DNA of 64,000 nt, from contig OZ023269.1 in assembly GCA_964006375.1 (NCBI GenBank), positions 9,603,926 to 9,667,925 of the forward strand. Reading direction: 5' to 3'. This DNA comes from Tillus elongatus. Its lineage: Eukaryota > Arthropoda > Insecta > Coleoptera > Cleridae. The position numbers and the translations under genes are program-made. The stretch's first letter is position 1. Each line of letters starts with the position of its first letter. The notes beneath the pieces were generated by a model. That model did no database searches and was not told the DNA's origin. It was given only the letters and a program-made list of their open reading frames with translations. This document shows positions 22,917 to 34,754 of this stretch, one piece after another.

Positions 22917-23006
22917 TTAACATATTACACAATTTGCTTTGTCAGCTTCGTTTCCATCTGCCTTCTCAATTTTTTTCAATAATTCATGGAATATCTGAGA
23001 TACAGA
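22917..23006 (-). CDS. Rheb: Rheb GTPase, distal alternative terminal exon (CaaX CVIC)
   Basis: Read on the minus strand, a pyrimidine-rich tract ending in TAATAG places a splice acceptor at 23007-23008. The exon then encodes 29 codons and a stop: SVSQIFHELLKKIEK, a short hydrophilic linker, and the terminal CVIC. Joined in phase 0 to the exon at 60447-60576 (ending SAKQNS) it gives the last helix and CaaX box expected for Rheb; fly Rheb has the same layout after its SAKQN motif. The cysteine would be prenylated, anchoring Rheb to endomembranes where it activates TORC1. It shares 32 of 33 bases in its core with the proximal exon at 39820-39903. No other Rheb coding sequence is visible nearby, so it depends on a donor about 37 kb upstream. 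Confidence 0.78.
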   Translation of the reverse strand, partial: SVSQIFHELLKKIEKADGNEADKANCVIC

Positions 23007-23399
23007 CTATTAAAGAGAAAAAATAAGTCACTTGAAAAATAAGATTTATAATTAAGCATCTTTAATGAATATTCTACAAAGCATGTTCGCAGAGAAAAAG
23101 TATATAAAGTTAATTCGAATATACAAAACATATTATAATACTGAAACTTCAAGTGTAGTACACAAATACAAACATTCAAAGCATAAAATATAGTTTAAAT
23201 TCTAACAAACTATTATGTTGTTTTAATGTTTACTGTATTGGACTATTTTGCTATCACATCACCAGAGATTTAACTGGGAATTTTCAGCCAAACACAAGGC
23301 TTCAAATTTGGTCCATTTCAAATGTAATTGACTGAAAGCCTCGATGAACTGTATTCAACAAATGATATAGATGATATAAGTTTGAAGAAGCTAATTACT

Positions 23400-25110
23400 A
23401 AGTGCTTTTTAATAATTTAACACAGCAATCAGATAAAATAATAAAAAAACCACCAGCCTATACAAATGATTATTATAAAGACGTAGTAATGTTCTCCTTC
23501 CTTTTGCACTACACACATAAAATGCAGCTGCTGGACGTGAGTGTCTATGGTCTGTTCAAAGACAGGTGCAAGTCATCTTTCAAATCACATCTTATCAAAT
23601 CCAGGCAAAGCGTTCACAATTTATTATATTGAAAAACTAACGTCACAACTTTTATTTGCTATCGTTTACTCCCATGAATATCATCAAAGTCTTTCAAAAA
23701 AGCAGAAATTTGGTCTGTGAATAGCATTAAATTTGAATATGCTGATTTTCCTGAAGTCTTTAGCTATGGACCTTCCACAAGTTCCCCAGTAAATGATGAC
23801 AGTATGCGAGTGACAGCTTTGATGATTTAAAAATGGTACCACCCACAGCTTCTGAGGATATTGAATCTGATGAACTGGATAACCCAAATGTTACCCATAA
23901 TCATCAAAGTCAATTTTGGTTTGGTTGAATTTATTTCTGAATTGATCAGGGAAAGGTTGGCAAATGTGATCAGAAAAAGTTTCTTGCCGTTCAGTAAGGC
24001 AGTCTCCAAAAAACACAAAACTGATCGAAGTACAGTCTTTTCCTATGCTTCAACCAAAGCAGAACAAGAGATATACCAGAAAAGAAGGGAGATCATTTAT
24101 TTATACTATTATAGCGGAGAAAAACAGAATAGAGGTTGATTTGAAGCAGAAGTAAAGGAATTTGGCCAGTGAATAGCGTTAAAGTTGAATAAGCTGATTT
24201 TGCTGGAGTTCTTACCTAGAGACCTTCCACAATACCACCAGTGAATAATGACATTATGTGAGTGACAGCTCTTGATGGTTATAAAAGGGTACCACCCCAC
24301 AGCTTTTGAGGGTTTTAAATCTGATGAACTGAACGACCCAAATTTTACCCATAATCATCAAAATTAATTTTGGTTTTGTTGAATTTATATCTTGATTGAT
24401 CAGGGAAGGGTAGACAAATGTGATCAGGAAATGTTTCTTACCATTCAGTAAAGCAGTCTCCAAAAATCGCAAATCTGGCCAAAATACAATCTTTTTCTAA
24501 GCTTCAGCCAAAGCAGAACAGCAGGCATACCAGAAAAAAAAGGAAGATCATTCATTTGTACTGGTATATGGGAGAAAACAGAATGGAGGTTGACGTGAAT
24601 CAGAAGCAAGCTCTTAAGGAAAAACGAGTTAAATCTGTGAAAGGAAACGTTTTTTGTGCGCAAAAAAAACATAGACTGTTCAACAGAAGACTGGAAAACC
24701 ACAAGTCAACTTCAAGTTCCTTAGACTTGGATGACATGGACACTGGGAAAGCACCACTTATACTAAAGCAAAACGGATGGATTTTAGCTCATCCTATGAT
24801 TTTAGACACACTAAGCGAACATAAAGATGTTGTTGGACGATGAAGGTTACCATAGATGACCTTGTGTTGGTTAATTTCGCAACAAAGGAGATTATTCACT
24901 ATATCGGGCGTGTGGAAGAGATGCTGAATGAATCCAACGAACCTGATAACAAGCTACAGCCAAGTTTTTGCGTCTGATATCAAAGTATCGATTTTTTAAA
25001 TCCCGATTAAGAAAAAAACACTATAATATCGAGGGCTGATGTCATAGTAAAGGTTCCTCAAACTCAAGAAAAGAAGGGGTCGTCTAGTTAAGCTCCCTAC
25101 ATCAAATGTC
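23400..25110 (+). pseudogene. Degraded pogo/Tigger-like transposase, DDE C-terminal half with internal duplication
   Basis: HYTHKMQLLDVSVYGLFKD at 23503-23565 is the hallmark end of the DDE_1 catalytic domain (usually PPHTSHKLQPLDV). A hydrophilic tail follows. A segment at about 23690-24150 is repeated in diverged form at about 24152-24570. Each half carries a Ser-Lys-rich FSKAVS...KTDRS region. RVKSVKGNVF near 24625-24655 matches the usual tail of such proteins, and VTIDDLVLVNFATKE near 24847-24890 starts a further C-terminal module. Several stops and frameshifts make it non-functional. It may be the other half of the fossil at 16107-16760. Confidence 0.55.
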
Positions 25111-25544
25111 AAGTTATGACCTTTATATTTACTTACAAATTGTGTTATGTCTTTTTTCTATTCGCCAATAAATATCATTTACAGCAATGTATTTGGTTGT
25201 TGAATGAATCCAAATCTACCCCACCCCAGTCCAAACCTACCCCATGGTTAGACACAATTGAAGTTGTCAATGCAAAAAAGTCCATATTTTTGTGAAATCG
25301 AGAGAAGGAGCGGCCTCTATATGAATTTACCTGTAAGCAAGTAGCATCCTGCGTGAAAACCCTTATGTCAAAATTTTAGTCAATCATCATTTAAGTGCAA
25401 GAACTGGCCACTTTTTGCTGTGGACATGCCAAGGTTTCCTAACCTATAAATTTTGTGAGAAGTAAAGATAGCAATACAGCTTAAACTTGTGAATTTTGAG
25501 AGATTTTAGTGGGTTTCTTCGAGAAAAATGTCTAATATTGGTAA

Positions 25545-27620
25545 GAATAAGTCTACTTTTTACGATATTGTATTCACATAGCATGAATATTTACAAAATA
25601 ACGATAAACATGAGTTAGTCCAAAATTTTTTTAAAGGTTATGAAACCACTTTTTTAAAATTTTAGAATCAAGTAGTTATAGTAAAGATGCAACTTCGGAA
25701 AGTGAGTATGATCCTCACGAAGACAATCGGCACAATAATGTGCTTACAATGGTTAGTTCAGGATCTAGCTGAAGGCGAAGCTGACGCTGTAGAACCAGAA
25801 AATACAGTCGATAAATCAGTTCCTGCTGACGTCCAGATTGTGCCACGGGTTTCAAAAGGTAAAAAACGGCTTCGAACCTCAGAAAAATGGAAAAGAAGTT
25901 TAAAACGACAGAAACTCTTTAAGGAGAATAAACGTCGTGAAATTGGCAACTGTAGGTGTAAGTGTGCAACCAAACTAAGTGCTTTAGAGCAGAGAAATAT
26001 TTTTGAAAGGTACTGTAGTCTATCAACCCATGCAGAACAAACCATTTATTTGCAAGGTTGTGTAAAGAAAGATAGAAAATCCCTATCTCGAGTGTGTAAC
26101 AATGAAAGACCGTGAAGTCGTACTGTCTTCTATGAAGTTAGTACTAATTCTGAAAACGGAAAAGTTTCTTTATGTCAAAAGGCTTTTCGCGGGATTTTGA
26201 AATCGATATTAGAGAAAAAACTTAGAACCGCAGCCCAGCCAGCACACAACAGAGGCCGTCACGCAACCAGGCCAAACAGAACCCCACCAGAATCTCTCTA
26301 AAAGGTCAGAAAATTTATTGCTGCATTACAAGCTTGAGAAGAGCACTATACGAGATCTGATAGACATAACAGAAAATATCTTGACCTAATATATCAATCA
26401 CTAAAGTACATGAAAATTCTAACGAACATTCTGACAATCGAATCACAGAATTTTTTCTAAGGTCTTTGATGAAGAATTTAACATTTCCGTTGGATATCGA
26501 AGACAGGATATATGCAACACCTGTACAAAATGCCTAGTTAATATAAAGCAAGCCGAACTGGAATCTGATGGGGAAATTACAAAAACCCTTAAAAGACATT
26601 CATCTTAGGAAAGTAGACGTGTTCAAAACCAAATTAGCCGAACTTCAAAATTCAGCGGATTCTTGTGAAACGATAATATGTTTTGATTATGAGAAGAATC
26701 TACCTTTGCCTGTAACTAATGCACAAGACGAATATTATATTAGTCAGTTATGACTACATGTTTTTGGCATTCACAACTTAAAAACTCATGAAGCAACAAT
26801 GTATATTTACACGGAGAACTTTGCCCAAAAGGGGTTGTATGAAGTTATAACGTGATGTCTGATTTTACTGTAAAATACAAACACAAGGATCCGCTACAGT
26901 CAAAGCTAAAAATTTTTTTGTGACAACGCGTTTAGACAAAACAAAAATCGAATTCTTTTCACTTACCTAGACCAGTTATGTACACGTAACGTCTTTAAGG
27001 ACATTGAAATATGGTATCCTGTACCAGGACACTTTATGATGCCATTATGATGTCGATAGAGATTTTGGTGCCATCGAGAAAAACGACTGAAACTAGAAGT
27101 GGTGGACAATTCTGAGACACATTGAACTAATCAAGACGTGCAGAAAAAGAATCCTTTTAAGGTCATATTTGTTCAACACAGTCTTAGATCAAACGGAGAG
27201 CTAGCTCCAAGCGATAGAGTCCTTAAAGTAAAAGATTATAAACAATGGGTTATGCCATACATCAAGACTTCTGTACCAGGCATTTCTAAAACTTGGTTCG
27301 TCAAATTTGAAAGCGAAAACCAATCAAAGTAGAGCCTATGGTAGGAATATGCAACAACATGGCCCTCTATAGAGTGGGTATGAACACAAAAATTTCCATT
27401 AATCCTACATTGGCTTATGGTGACAGTTACTTGAAAATAAAACCTGAAAATTTAAGTCTGTTATGCAGCTTGTCAAACTGGTTATCTCAGGCGATATTGT
27501 ATTCTACACGAGGACCCTTATTAACATGAAAAATATGACTACGGCCAACCGCCATGACAATGCGATTGACGAATAATATATCGAAAGTGATACTGATGTT
27601 TATGAGTGAAGTGTGTTGCT
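25545..27620 (+). pseudogene. Fossil of an uncharacterised DDE-like transposase family
   Basis: Segments occur in the order seen in a large group of uncharacterised insect and cnidarian proteins: a basic region near 25850-25950, a Cys-rich CRCKC segment near 25960, GKVSLCQKAFRGIL near 26155-26200, RGRHATRPNRTP near 26250, then ICFDYEKNLPLPVTNAQDEY at about 26678-26737, HVFGIHNLKTHEATMYIY near 26760-26812, and a broken FCDNAF...NRILF. NPFKVIFVQHSLRSNGELAPS follows at 27145-27210, with SINPTLAYGDSYLKIKPENL near 27395-27455. The conserved Asp-bearing motifs look like an RNase H-fold nuclease. The family has, to my knowledge, no assigned function. Many stops and frameshifts make this copy dead. 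Confidence 0.55.
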
Positions 27621-28120
27621 GTATCCTTTTATATTTTGGAAAATATATTTTCGGCATAATTCCGGTTTTTAATAAAAAAATTTAACCTATTTAATGGAGA
27701 GGGAAATAAAGTAAAGTTCCTCATTTAATATTTTGGACCCATTTTCTTTTCACAAAAAGTAGCTCTAAGTCTACATTTTCAAAAATTGTTTTCTCGTAAT
27801 CAAACAAATTTTTGATTATATATTATATTGCCTGAAGGTATAACTTTTATTTAAAAAAAGTACACAAGGCCATAAAAATGTAGATGTGGGAACCTTTTAA
27901 AACTTTCAAACAGCTATAACAGCAACTCAAAAATGTGACTTAACCACTTTTTGAACTGACCCCTTCAATTAGACAAATGCAAAGGGAAAAATATCAGTTA
28001 TCTTCCGAGACATTGCTGCTTATTGCTATTCGTATCACTTGCAGATAATAAAACGTAAAAATATTAATTATTAAATGAAAAAGTTCCAATTCTACTCAAT
28101 CCTACCCTACTTTACATTCA
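27621..28120. other. Spacer, nothing recognised
   Basis: Probably the 3' flank of the preceding fossil. It contains no ORF or repeat I can support. Its last bases, with 28121-28132, form the left target duplication of the Penelope element. Confidence 0.4.
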
Positions 28121-28132
28121 CTTTTTGTCCAT
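28121..28132. repeat. Left target-site duplication of Penelope element A
   Basis: CTTTTTGTCCAT here and again at 31109-31120, immediately outside the palindrome. Confidence 0.75.
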
Positions 28133-28179
28133 AAGTACACTTGGAGAACACCCAAATCACCACAACACATATTTCAGAG

Positions 28180-28223
28180 ACCTTACGATCGTTTCGTTGA
28201 CCAAGTCAACATCTTCAGAGGAA
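28180..28223 (-). ncRNA. Hammerhead-ribozyme-like motif, left arm of element A
   Basis: Mirror copy of the motif at 30984-31027: CTGAAGA core read on the minus strand at 28212-28218, 6-bp stem II, GAAAC, then palindromic ACGATCGT. Confidence 0.45.
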
Positions 28224-28795
28224 GAAAAATTCTAACATAAAAAACTAGATCCCGTATATTTATATCGCGTCAAAGAAAACGAACTAGTCCGAAGGAAAGT
28301 TGTCGTACAAGAACGATCGTTAGTTTATTGCGCAGTGAAACAAGTCGGAGACCTGCTTTAATCTTTTGGTCGACAAATTTATGACCCTTATCTAATATAG
28401 GTTTAAAAAGGACCGGCGTTCTTTGAAGAGACAGCACGTTTCCCTTCGATCTAGAACTTTACAACGTGGATATTGGTTTATGCCGATAAAGACATCTGTT
28501 GAGATAAACAACATAAACTCAAATCATCTCTTTTAAAAAAATAGAAAACTAAAACCCAGATGTCTGTCTCACCGTGTTAACTTTAACAAAGGAAAAATAG
28601 TCCAACTAAAATACTACACAAAAACTAAATATTGATTTTAATTCTACGTGAAAATATTTATATTGACTACATAGATACAAAAACCGAATAGGTATTTAAA
28701 TCAAGACAAACATAGTGATTAGTATATGTATAAACCGGTCGAGTTATTGACCATAATTTATTATTCTACCAGACTAATTAAGAGTATTTAAGCGG

Positions 28796-29440
28796 TCAAA
28801 TGCAAAGAGCAAACAATGGGCTAGAGATTACAGGTGGCGCACGATTTAATGAAGTTTTGTTCTTAATAGACCTTAATATAAAAATACTTTCTAATGAATC
28901 AAGCATAGTTTGATGTCTGACATTTTTGACAAGTTTCAAATTTTCTTTGTCAATGTGGTGGTTATTATCCCATATATGTTGTGCCACACAAGATTTGTCT
29001 ACCGTACCATATCGTAACTGTGCGAGATGTTCACGAAATCTGGTGGCTATGTTTCTCCTAGTTTGGCCCACGTATTTAAGATCACAATCTTTGCAACTAA
29101 TCTCATAAATTCCGGACATTTCAGTGACTTTGTCTTTGTCTTTCGTATTACCCAACAAATTTTTTAAATTACTTTTCGTCGAAAACGTCAAATGTAAATC
29201 GGCTTTCTTAAAAATACTTTCCAAACCCTTTGTGATTCGTGGTTCATAAGGTAAACATACAAATTTTTTCTCGATTTTATCATTCTTAAATGTCGTACAT
29301 TCAGATATCAACTTCTTTGTTCTGTGTTTGTTAACTAATTTGTCTATTAAACCATCCGAGTAACCGTTATATCTCGCCACATGTTTTATGTATTTTAATT
29401 CTGTATTAAATCTATTTTTACTCAACGGAAAATTTATCAA
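28796..29440 (-). pseudogene. Penelope-like RT end and GIY-YIG endonuclease, left arm of element A
   Basis: 214 codons, identical in protein to the same stretch of the right arm. It begins at an internal Met inside the RT-to-endonuclease linker (INFPLSKNRFN). GIY-YIG signatures are MSGIYEISCKDC, YVGQTRRN and RFREHLAQLR, followed by HIWDNNHH. The frame actually stays open further upstream, through FDVYRKETATINYIPNDSHH to the palindrome centre. The RT palm is missing, so the product could not reverse transcribe. Confidence 0.85.
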
Positions 29441-29608
29441 TCTATTTACTAAGAAATTGAAACTAGCCGTTTTTTGTGCAAACGCATGGTGTGAGTCATT
29501 AGGAATATAATTAATAGTAGCCGTTTCCTTCCTATAGACATCAAATTCAAGCGAGCCTTTATTTTTATTTTTAATAACTAGTACATCTAGGAACGAAAGT
29601 TTATTGTT

Positions 29609-30413
29609 ACTTTCGTTCCTAGATGTACTAGTTATTAAAAATAAAAATAAAGGCTCGCTTGAATTTGATGTCTATAGGAAGGAAACGGCTACTATTAATT
29701 ATATTCCTAATGACTCACACCATGCGTTTGCACAAAAAACGGCTAGTTTCAATTTCTTAGTAAATAGATTGATAAATTTTCCGTTGAGTAAAAATAGATT
29801 TAATACAGAATTAAAATACATAAAACATGTGGCGAGATATAACGGTTACTCGGATGGTTTAATAGACAAATTAGTTAACAAACACAGAACAAAGAAGTTG
29901 ATATCTGAATGTACGACATTTAAGAATGATAAAATCGAGAAAAAATTTGTATGTTTACCTTATGAACCACGAATCACAAAGGGTTTGGAAAGTATTTTTA
30001 AGAAAGCCGATTTACATTTGACGTTTTCGACGAAAAGTAATTTAAAAAATTTGTTGGGTAATACGAAAGACAAAGACAAAGTCACTGAAATGTCCGGAAT
30101 TTATGAGATTAGTTGCAAAGATTGTGATCTTAAATACGTGGGCCAAACTAGGAGAAACATAGCCACCAGATTTCGTGAACATCTCGCACAGTTACGATAT
30201 GGTACGGTAGACAAATCTTGTGTGGCACAACATATATGGGATAATAACCACCACATTGACAAAGAAAATTTGAAACTTGTCAAAAATGTCAGACATCAAA
30301 CTATGCTTGATTCATTAGAAAGTATTTTTATATTAAGGTCTATTAAGAACAAAACTTCATTAAATCGTGCGCCACCTGTAATCTCTAGCCCATTGTTTGC
30401 TCTTTGCATTTGA
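29609..30413 (+). pseudogene. Penelope-like RT end and GIY-YIG endonuclease, right arm of element A
   Basis: Open from the palindrome centre to a stop at 30411-30413. It starts in the RT domain after the catalytic YxDD motif (FLDVLVIKN), passes the DVYRKE and NDSHH segments, then a linker with VCLPYEPRITKGLES. The endonuclease follows at 30085-30210: GIY 8 residues downstream of the DKDKVTEMS segment, YVGQTRR, then RFREH. The intact downstream frame but missing 5' half marks a 5'-truncated insertion. The family's closest relative in the window is element C at 40196. Confidence 0.88.
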
Positions 30414-30983
30414 CCGCTTAAATACTCTTAATTAGTCTGGTAGAATAATAAATTATGGTCAATAACTCGACCGGTTTATACATATACTAATCACTATGTT
30501 TGTCTTGATTTAAATACCTATTCGGTTTTTGTATCTATGTAGTCAATATAAATATTTTCACGTAGAATTAAAATCAATATTTAGTTTTTGTGTAGTATTT
30601 TAGTTGGACTATTTTTCCTTTGTTAAAGTTAACACGGTGAGACAGACATCTGGGTTTTAGTTTTCTATTTTTAAAAGAGATGATTTGAGTTTATGTTGTT
30701 TATCTCAACAGATGTCTTTATCGGCATAAACCAATATCCACGTTGTAAAGTTCTAGATCGAAGGGAAACGTGCTGTCTCTTCAAAGAACGCCGGTCCTTT
30801 TTAAACCTATATTAGATAAGGGTCATAAATTTGTCGACCAAAAGATTAAAGCAGGTCTCCGACTTGTTTCACTGCGCAATAAACTAACGATCGTTCTTGT
30901 ACGACAACTTTCCTTCGGACTAGTTCGTTTTCTTTGACGCGATATAAATATACGGGATCTAGTTTTTTATGTTAGAATTTTTC

Positions 30984-31027
30984 TTCCTCTGAAGATGTTG
31001 ACTTGGTCAACGAAACGATCGTAAGGT
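30984..31027 (+). ncRNA. Hammerhead-ribozyme-like motif, right arm of element A
   Basis: CTGAAGA (30989-30995, matching the CUGANGA core) is followed by a GTTGAC/GTCAAC stem with TTG loop, then GAAAC and ACGATCGT, and a cleavage-like UA. TCCT before the core can pair with AAGG after it as stem I. One extra base lies between the core and stem II. The 4-bp stem III has no loop because ACGATCGT is self-complementary, which would favour a dimeric ribozyme, as described for Penelope-like elements. Confidence 0.5.
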
Positions 31028-31108
31028 CTCTGAAATATGTGTTGTGGTGATTTGGGTGTTCTCCAAGTGTACTTATTAGTGCTCATCACAGGTTCCAGTT
31101 TTCACATA

Positions 31109-31120
31109 CTTTTTGTCCAT
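31109..31120. repeat. Right target-site duplication of Penelope element A
   Basis: Second copy of CTTTTTGTCCAT. Confidence 0.75.
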
Positions 31121-31489
31121 ATTCAAGGTTTTTAATCAGATTTAAATTTTTGTTTAGCGTATCAGTTTTTGTAAAAAGTTTAGGGGAGTAAACATGACTT
31201 TTGTTCCTAATTTTGAATAATCGAAAGTACATTTTCTTAACATGGTACAATGGATAAAAAATATTTACAAACAATTTAAACTTCAGATCAAAATATAAAT
31301 GCAATACATGTGAACGGACTTTTATTCACAAAAATATTATGACAACAAAACAAAAGAATTCTAAACTATTATCATATATAGACTGTCCCTTGTTTACTTT
31401 TATATTAAGATTTTTTATCCTTACTAGCTAAAGTAAATTAGACGCTCTTACCTCAACAGTTTATGATGTCAAAGTTGCTGATGAAACTC
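31121..31489. other. Single-copy spacer between Penelope elements A and B
   Basis: AT-rich, no gene. The tails of elements A (31077-31108) and B (31500-31540) face each other across it as inverted copies. Confidence 0.5.
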
Positions 31490-31499
31490 GTATACTTAA

Positions 31500-32458
31500 C
31501 TATGTGAAAACTGGAACCTGTGATGAGCACTAATAAGTACACTTGGAGAAACCCAAATCACCACAACACATATTTCAGAGACCTTACGATCGTTTCGTTG
31601 ACAATGTCAACATCTTCAGAAGAAGAAATTTCTAAACTAAAAAACTAGCTCCCGTGTATTTATATCGCGTCAAGGTAAACGAACTAGTCCGAAGTAAAAT
31701 TGTCGTCCAAGAACGATCGTTTGTTTATTGTGTAGTGAAAACTACGAGGTCGAAGACCTGCTTTTAATCTTCTGGTCGACAAATTTATGAGCCCTTATCT
31801 AATATAGGTTTAAAGGAACCGAGTTATTTAAGGAATCTGCACGTTCCCTTTCGATCTAGAAATTTACTATGTGGATATTGGATCATGCCGACAAAGACAT
31901 CTGGTGAGATAAACAACATCAACTCAACTCATCTTTTTTAAATAGAAAACTAAGCCCGGGTGTCTGTCTCACCATGTAACTAGTTGAATTATTTAGCCTT
32001 TGTTAAAGTTAACATGGTGAGACAGACATCCGGGTTTAGTTTTCTATTTAAAAAAGATGAGTTGAGTTGATGTTGTTTATCTCACCAGATGTCTTTGTCG
32101 GCATGATCCAATATCCACATAGTAAATTTCTAGATCGAAAGGGAACGTGCAGATTCCTTAAATAACTCGGTTCCTTTAAACCTATATTAGATAAGGGCTC
32201 ATAAATTTGTCGACCAGAAGATTAAAAGCATGTCTTCGACCTCGTAGTTTTCACTACACAATAAACAAACGATCGTTCTTGGATGACAATTTTACTTCGG
32301 ACTAGTTAGTTTACCTTGACCTGATATAAATACACGGAAGCTAGTTTTTTAGTTTAGAAATTTCTTCCTCTGAAGACGTTGACATCGTCAACGAAACGAT
32401 CGTAAGGTCTCTGAAATATGTGTTGTGGTGATTTGGGTTTCTCCAAGTGTACTTATTG
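31500..32458 (-). mobile_element. Penelope-like element B: small head-to-head palindrome of 3' UTRs
   Basis: Two inverted arms of about 450 bp meet near 31982. Both contain only the 3' UTR and 3' end of the family seen in element A, so both are truncated far downstream of the coding region. The left, antisense arm carries the tail (TGTGAAAACTGGAACCTG to the ATAAGT point, 31500-31544). The right arm stops at ACTTATTG without a tail. The decamer GTATACTTAA flanks it at 31490-31499 and 32459-32468. The arms differ at scattered bases, so this copy is older than A. Hammerhead-like motifs are at about 31579-31622 (minus) and 32365-32408 (plus). Confidence 0.88.
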
Positions 32459-32468
32459 GTATACTTAA

Positions 32469-34754
32469 ATTTTATAGTTTGATAATAACAAAAAATTTAA
32501 ATGTGTAGTGATGGCCGGGAAATTAGTATTCCATTCACTTGAATTCAGTATTAAATCACACTTCAAAAATATAATATAATAAAGTTTTTAAACCAAAACT
32601 TATATATTTGTTCAGGTTAAATTTTCAACCCTAACTTTATTTTAAGTATTTTTATAATCCCTTGTTTACCAAACATGATTTGTAGAATATTTATATATAA
32701 TAAATTGAAATGATAAAGAAACTACTATAAGATTAAAGAGTATAATTAAGTCTAGGAAACTGACAGAACCAAAAAAAGAGAAAATTCATCAAATATTCCA
32801 TTTTCTTTGTTATTTTTTTTTGTCATTATAACTTTGAAGTTTCATATTGGCCGAGTAAAGTGTAACTTTTAAGAATGAAAAAAATTGTATTTTACCAGAT
32901 AATAAATGTTCAATTTACGTACAGTTTGAAATATTAGAGGCTAATGAATATATGCAATCAAGCATAACTAGAAGCAAAATAATCTACATATAAATTAAGT
33001 ATATGGTATACGCTTATTAAATTCGTAAAAAGTTTTTTTTTAATCAACCTATGCCTACAGTACAAAACAGCTGTGAAAAATATACGTATTTGTTTTTTAT
33101 ACCAATTACAAAAAAAAAACTAACTATAAGACTGCATATCACATTTAAACAATTTAGGTGCCTGAAAAGTTCAAATTTAGGTTAATATTTTTAGTCACTT
33201 AATTAAATTTAAAAATTATGGAATTCTGCAAGGAATAAAAATACTTTTTTAGCATACTCCACTTTTACTAGCCTTTGTCAAAGTTGTGATGCAGTATCAA
33301 ACTTTGAAGCTTCAAATATCCTAGAGCAGCTTACATTCTATTTTGAAGTACTAATAATGAGAAAAAATTCAGAGCAGTGTTAAAACTTAAAATCTATCAA
33401 GGCCACCAATATCAAGATTTATAATAAAGTTTACGCTCCAGTGAGATCTTTACAATAAAATGCATCTTCATATGAGCTTACTTTCTAAAGTTTAATCTTT
33501 AAATAACTCTATGAGAAACGTTGTAAAAGTGAAATAGTATCCAAAATAATACACAAAAAGTAGATGTTGCAAGCGAAGTTTCCCGAATTTGCTTTTCAGA
33601 CCTAATCAATTCCAGAAATATTAACCAATTCTAGAATTTTCCAAGCACCTTATTTAGATATTGAATGCTAGACTTTTACGAAGCGTGTAAAAAGGCAACA
33701 AAAAGACATTTATTTTATCTTTGTTTAACTTATATTGACCAATAGGTTAAAAATATCAATATGTTAGCGGGTTGTTCAGCAAGAGGGAGCACTAATCATA
33801 CTTTGAAAATATAGTTTTTTCAATGTATCTCTCCTAATTACAAACAAGAAGCATATTTTTCCACATAACATGGATTAAAAATTGCCATTAATTTTAGTTA
33901 TTTCTAACAGAAATTATGTGAACGATTTTCCACTGAACGCATCATGAAATTTTAGATGTTGATGGTTTTTATAGGTTCTACAGACTTTAATAGAAAAAAC
34001 GTAATATTGATACTAATTTGTGGATACAGTGGTGTATATTTACTTTAAAGCTACTTTTAAATATAAATCTTGTACCTTTCTTTGGTGGCAAGTAAAAAAT
34101 AAAAATTTGTCGGAGTTGTGTTTCACATATTTTACATGTCAAAACTAAATAAATTTCTTTAAATCAAATTCTGAACACATTACACTACTATGGTGAATAC
34201 AATGTAAAAACTCAGAACTGTGTGTTTTTTATTGATTTAAATGGTGTATAGAATAATAAGTTTACCAAAAAAATTAAAATTTTCTTTTTAATTCTTTTTT
34301 TTTTTTGCAGAACAAACAACTTATTGTCATTAAAATGTATGTAAAGATAAGACAAAAAATTAGCTTTTAGAAGTAAGAATAACGAATCTATAATTTTCAA
34401 ACAACACCACACAATTATTATGTGGCAATAGATTTACTCAACGAATATTTTGTGTTGGGAAGCTACCCTAGCAATTAAAGAAATTATTATTTTTACTACA
34501 GGCAAAATAATTCTGAAGGTTAATGGAATCAAACAAGAAAGTTGAACAAAGAAACAAAATTCACACTATTTTGCTTTAGATGTGTTTTGAAGAAAATTAC
34601 AAAATTTACATATCAGTTACGTTTACAAAGTAAGTACAGGCGCTTTTTAGAGAAGACGAACCAAACTAATGTTTTGAAACAAATATAAAAAACTTACTAG
34701 CAAGCTTGCACCTCGCAACATAAATAATATTGCAAAACCGGGGTATAAGATAGA
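32469..34754. other. 2.3 kb AT-rich intron-like DNA, nothing recognised
   Basis: Short frames only, no domains, no clear repeats. If Rheb uses the distal exon this is intronic. Confidence 0.45.

Larger units (their letters stand above)
28133..31108 (+). mobile_element. Penelope-like element A: head-to-head palindrome with 1.47-kb arms
   Basis: Left arm 28133-29600 and right arm 29609-31076 are reverse complements, almost perfect over about 1.47 kb. The only length difference I found is a 2-bp A-run change. They are separated by the 8-base loop TTATTGTT at 29601-29608. Each arm is a 5'-truncated Penelope-like element starting at the same place, inside the RT domain (LSFLDVLVIKN), and running through the GIY-YIG endonuclease to the 3' UTR. 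The loop bases continue the coding sequence of the left, antisense arm (Asn-Asn-Lys), so the left arm is the longer at the centre. Only the right arm has the 3' tail of about 30 bp after ACTTAT (31077-31108). A 12-bp target duplication flanks the whole. Confidence 0.92.

Noticed and set aside
28926..30283. Short frames at 28926-29108 and 30101-30283
   Set aside because: Antisense shadows of the GIY-YIG coding region in the two palindrome arms.
28133..31108. Two independent Penelope insertions in opposite orientation
   Set aside because: Only one target duplication surrounds the pair, both arms share one truncation point, and only one arm has the tail.
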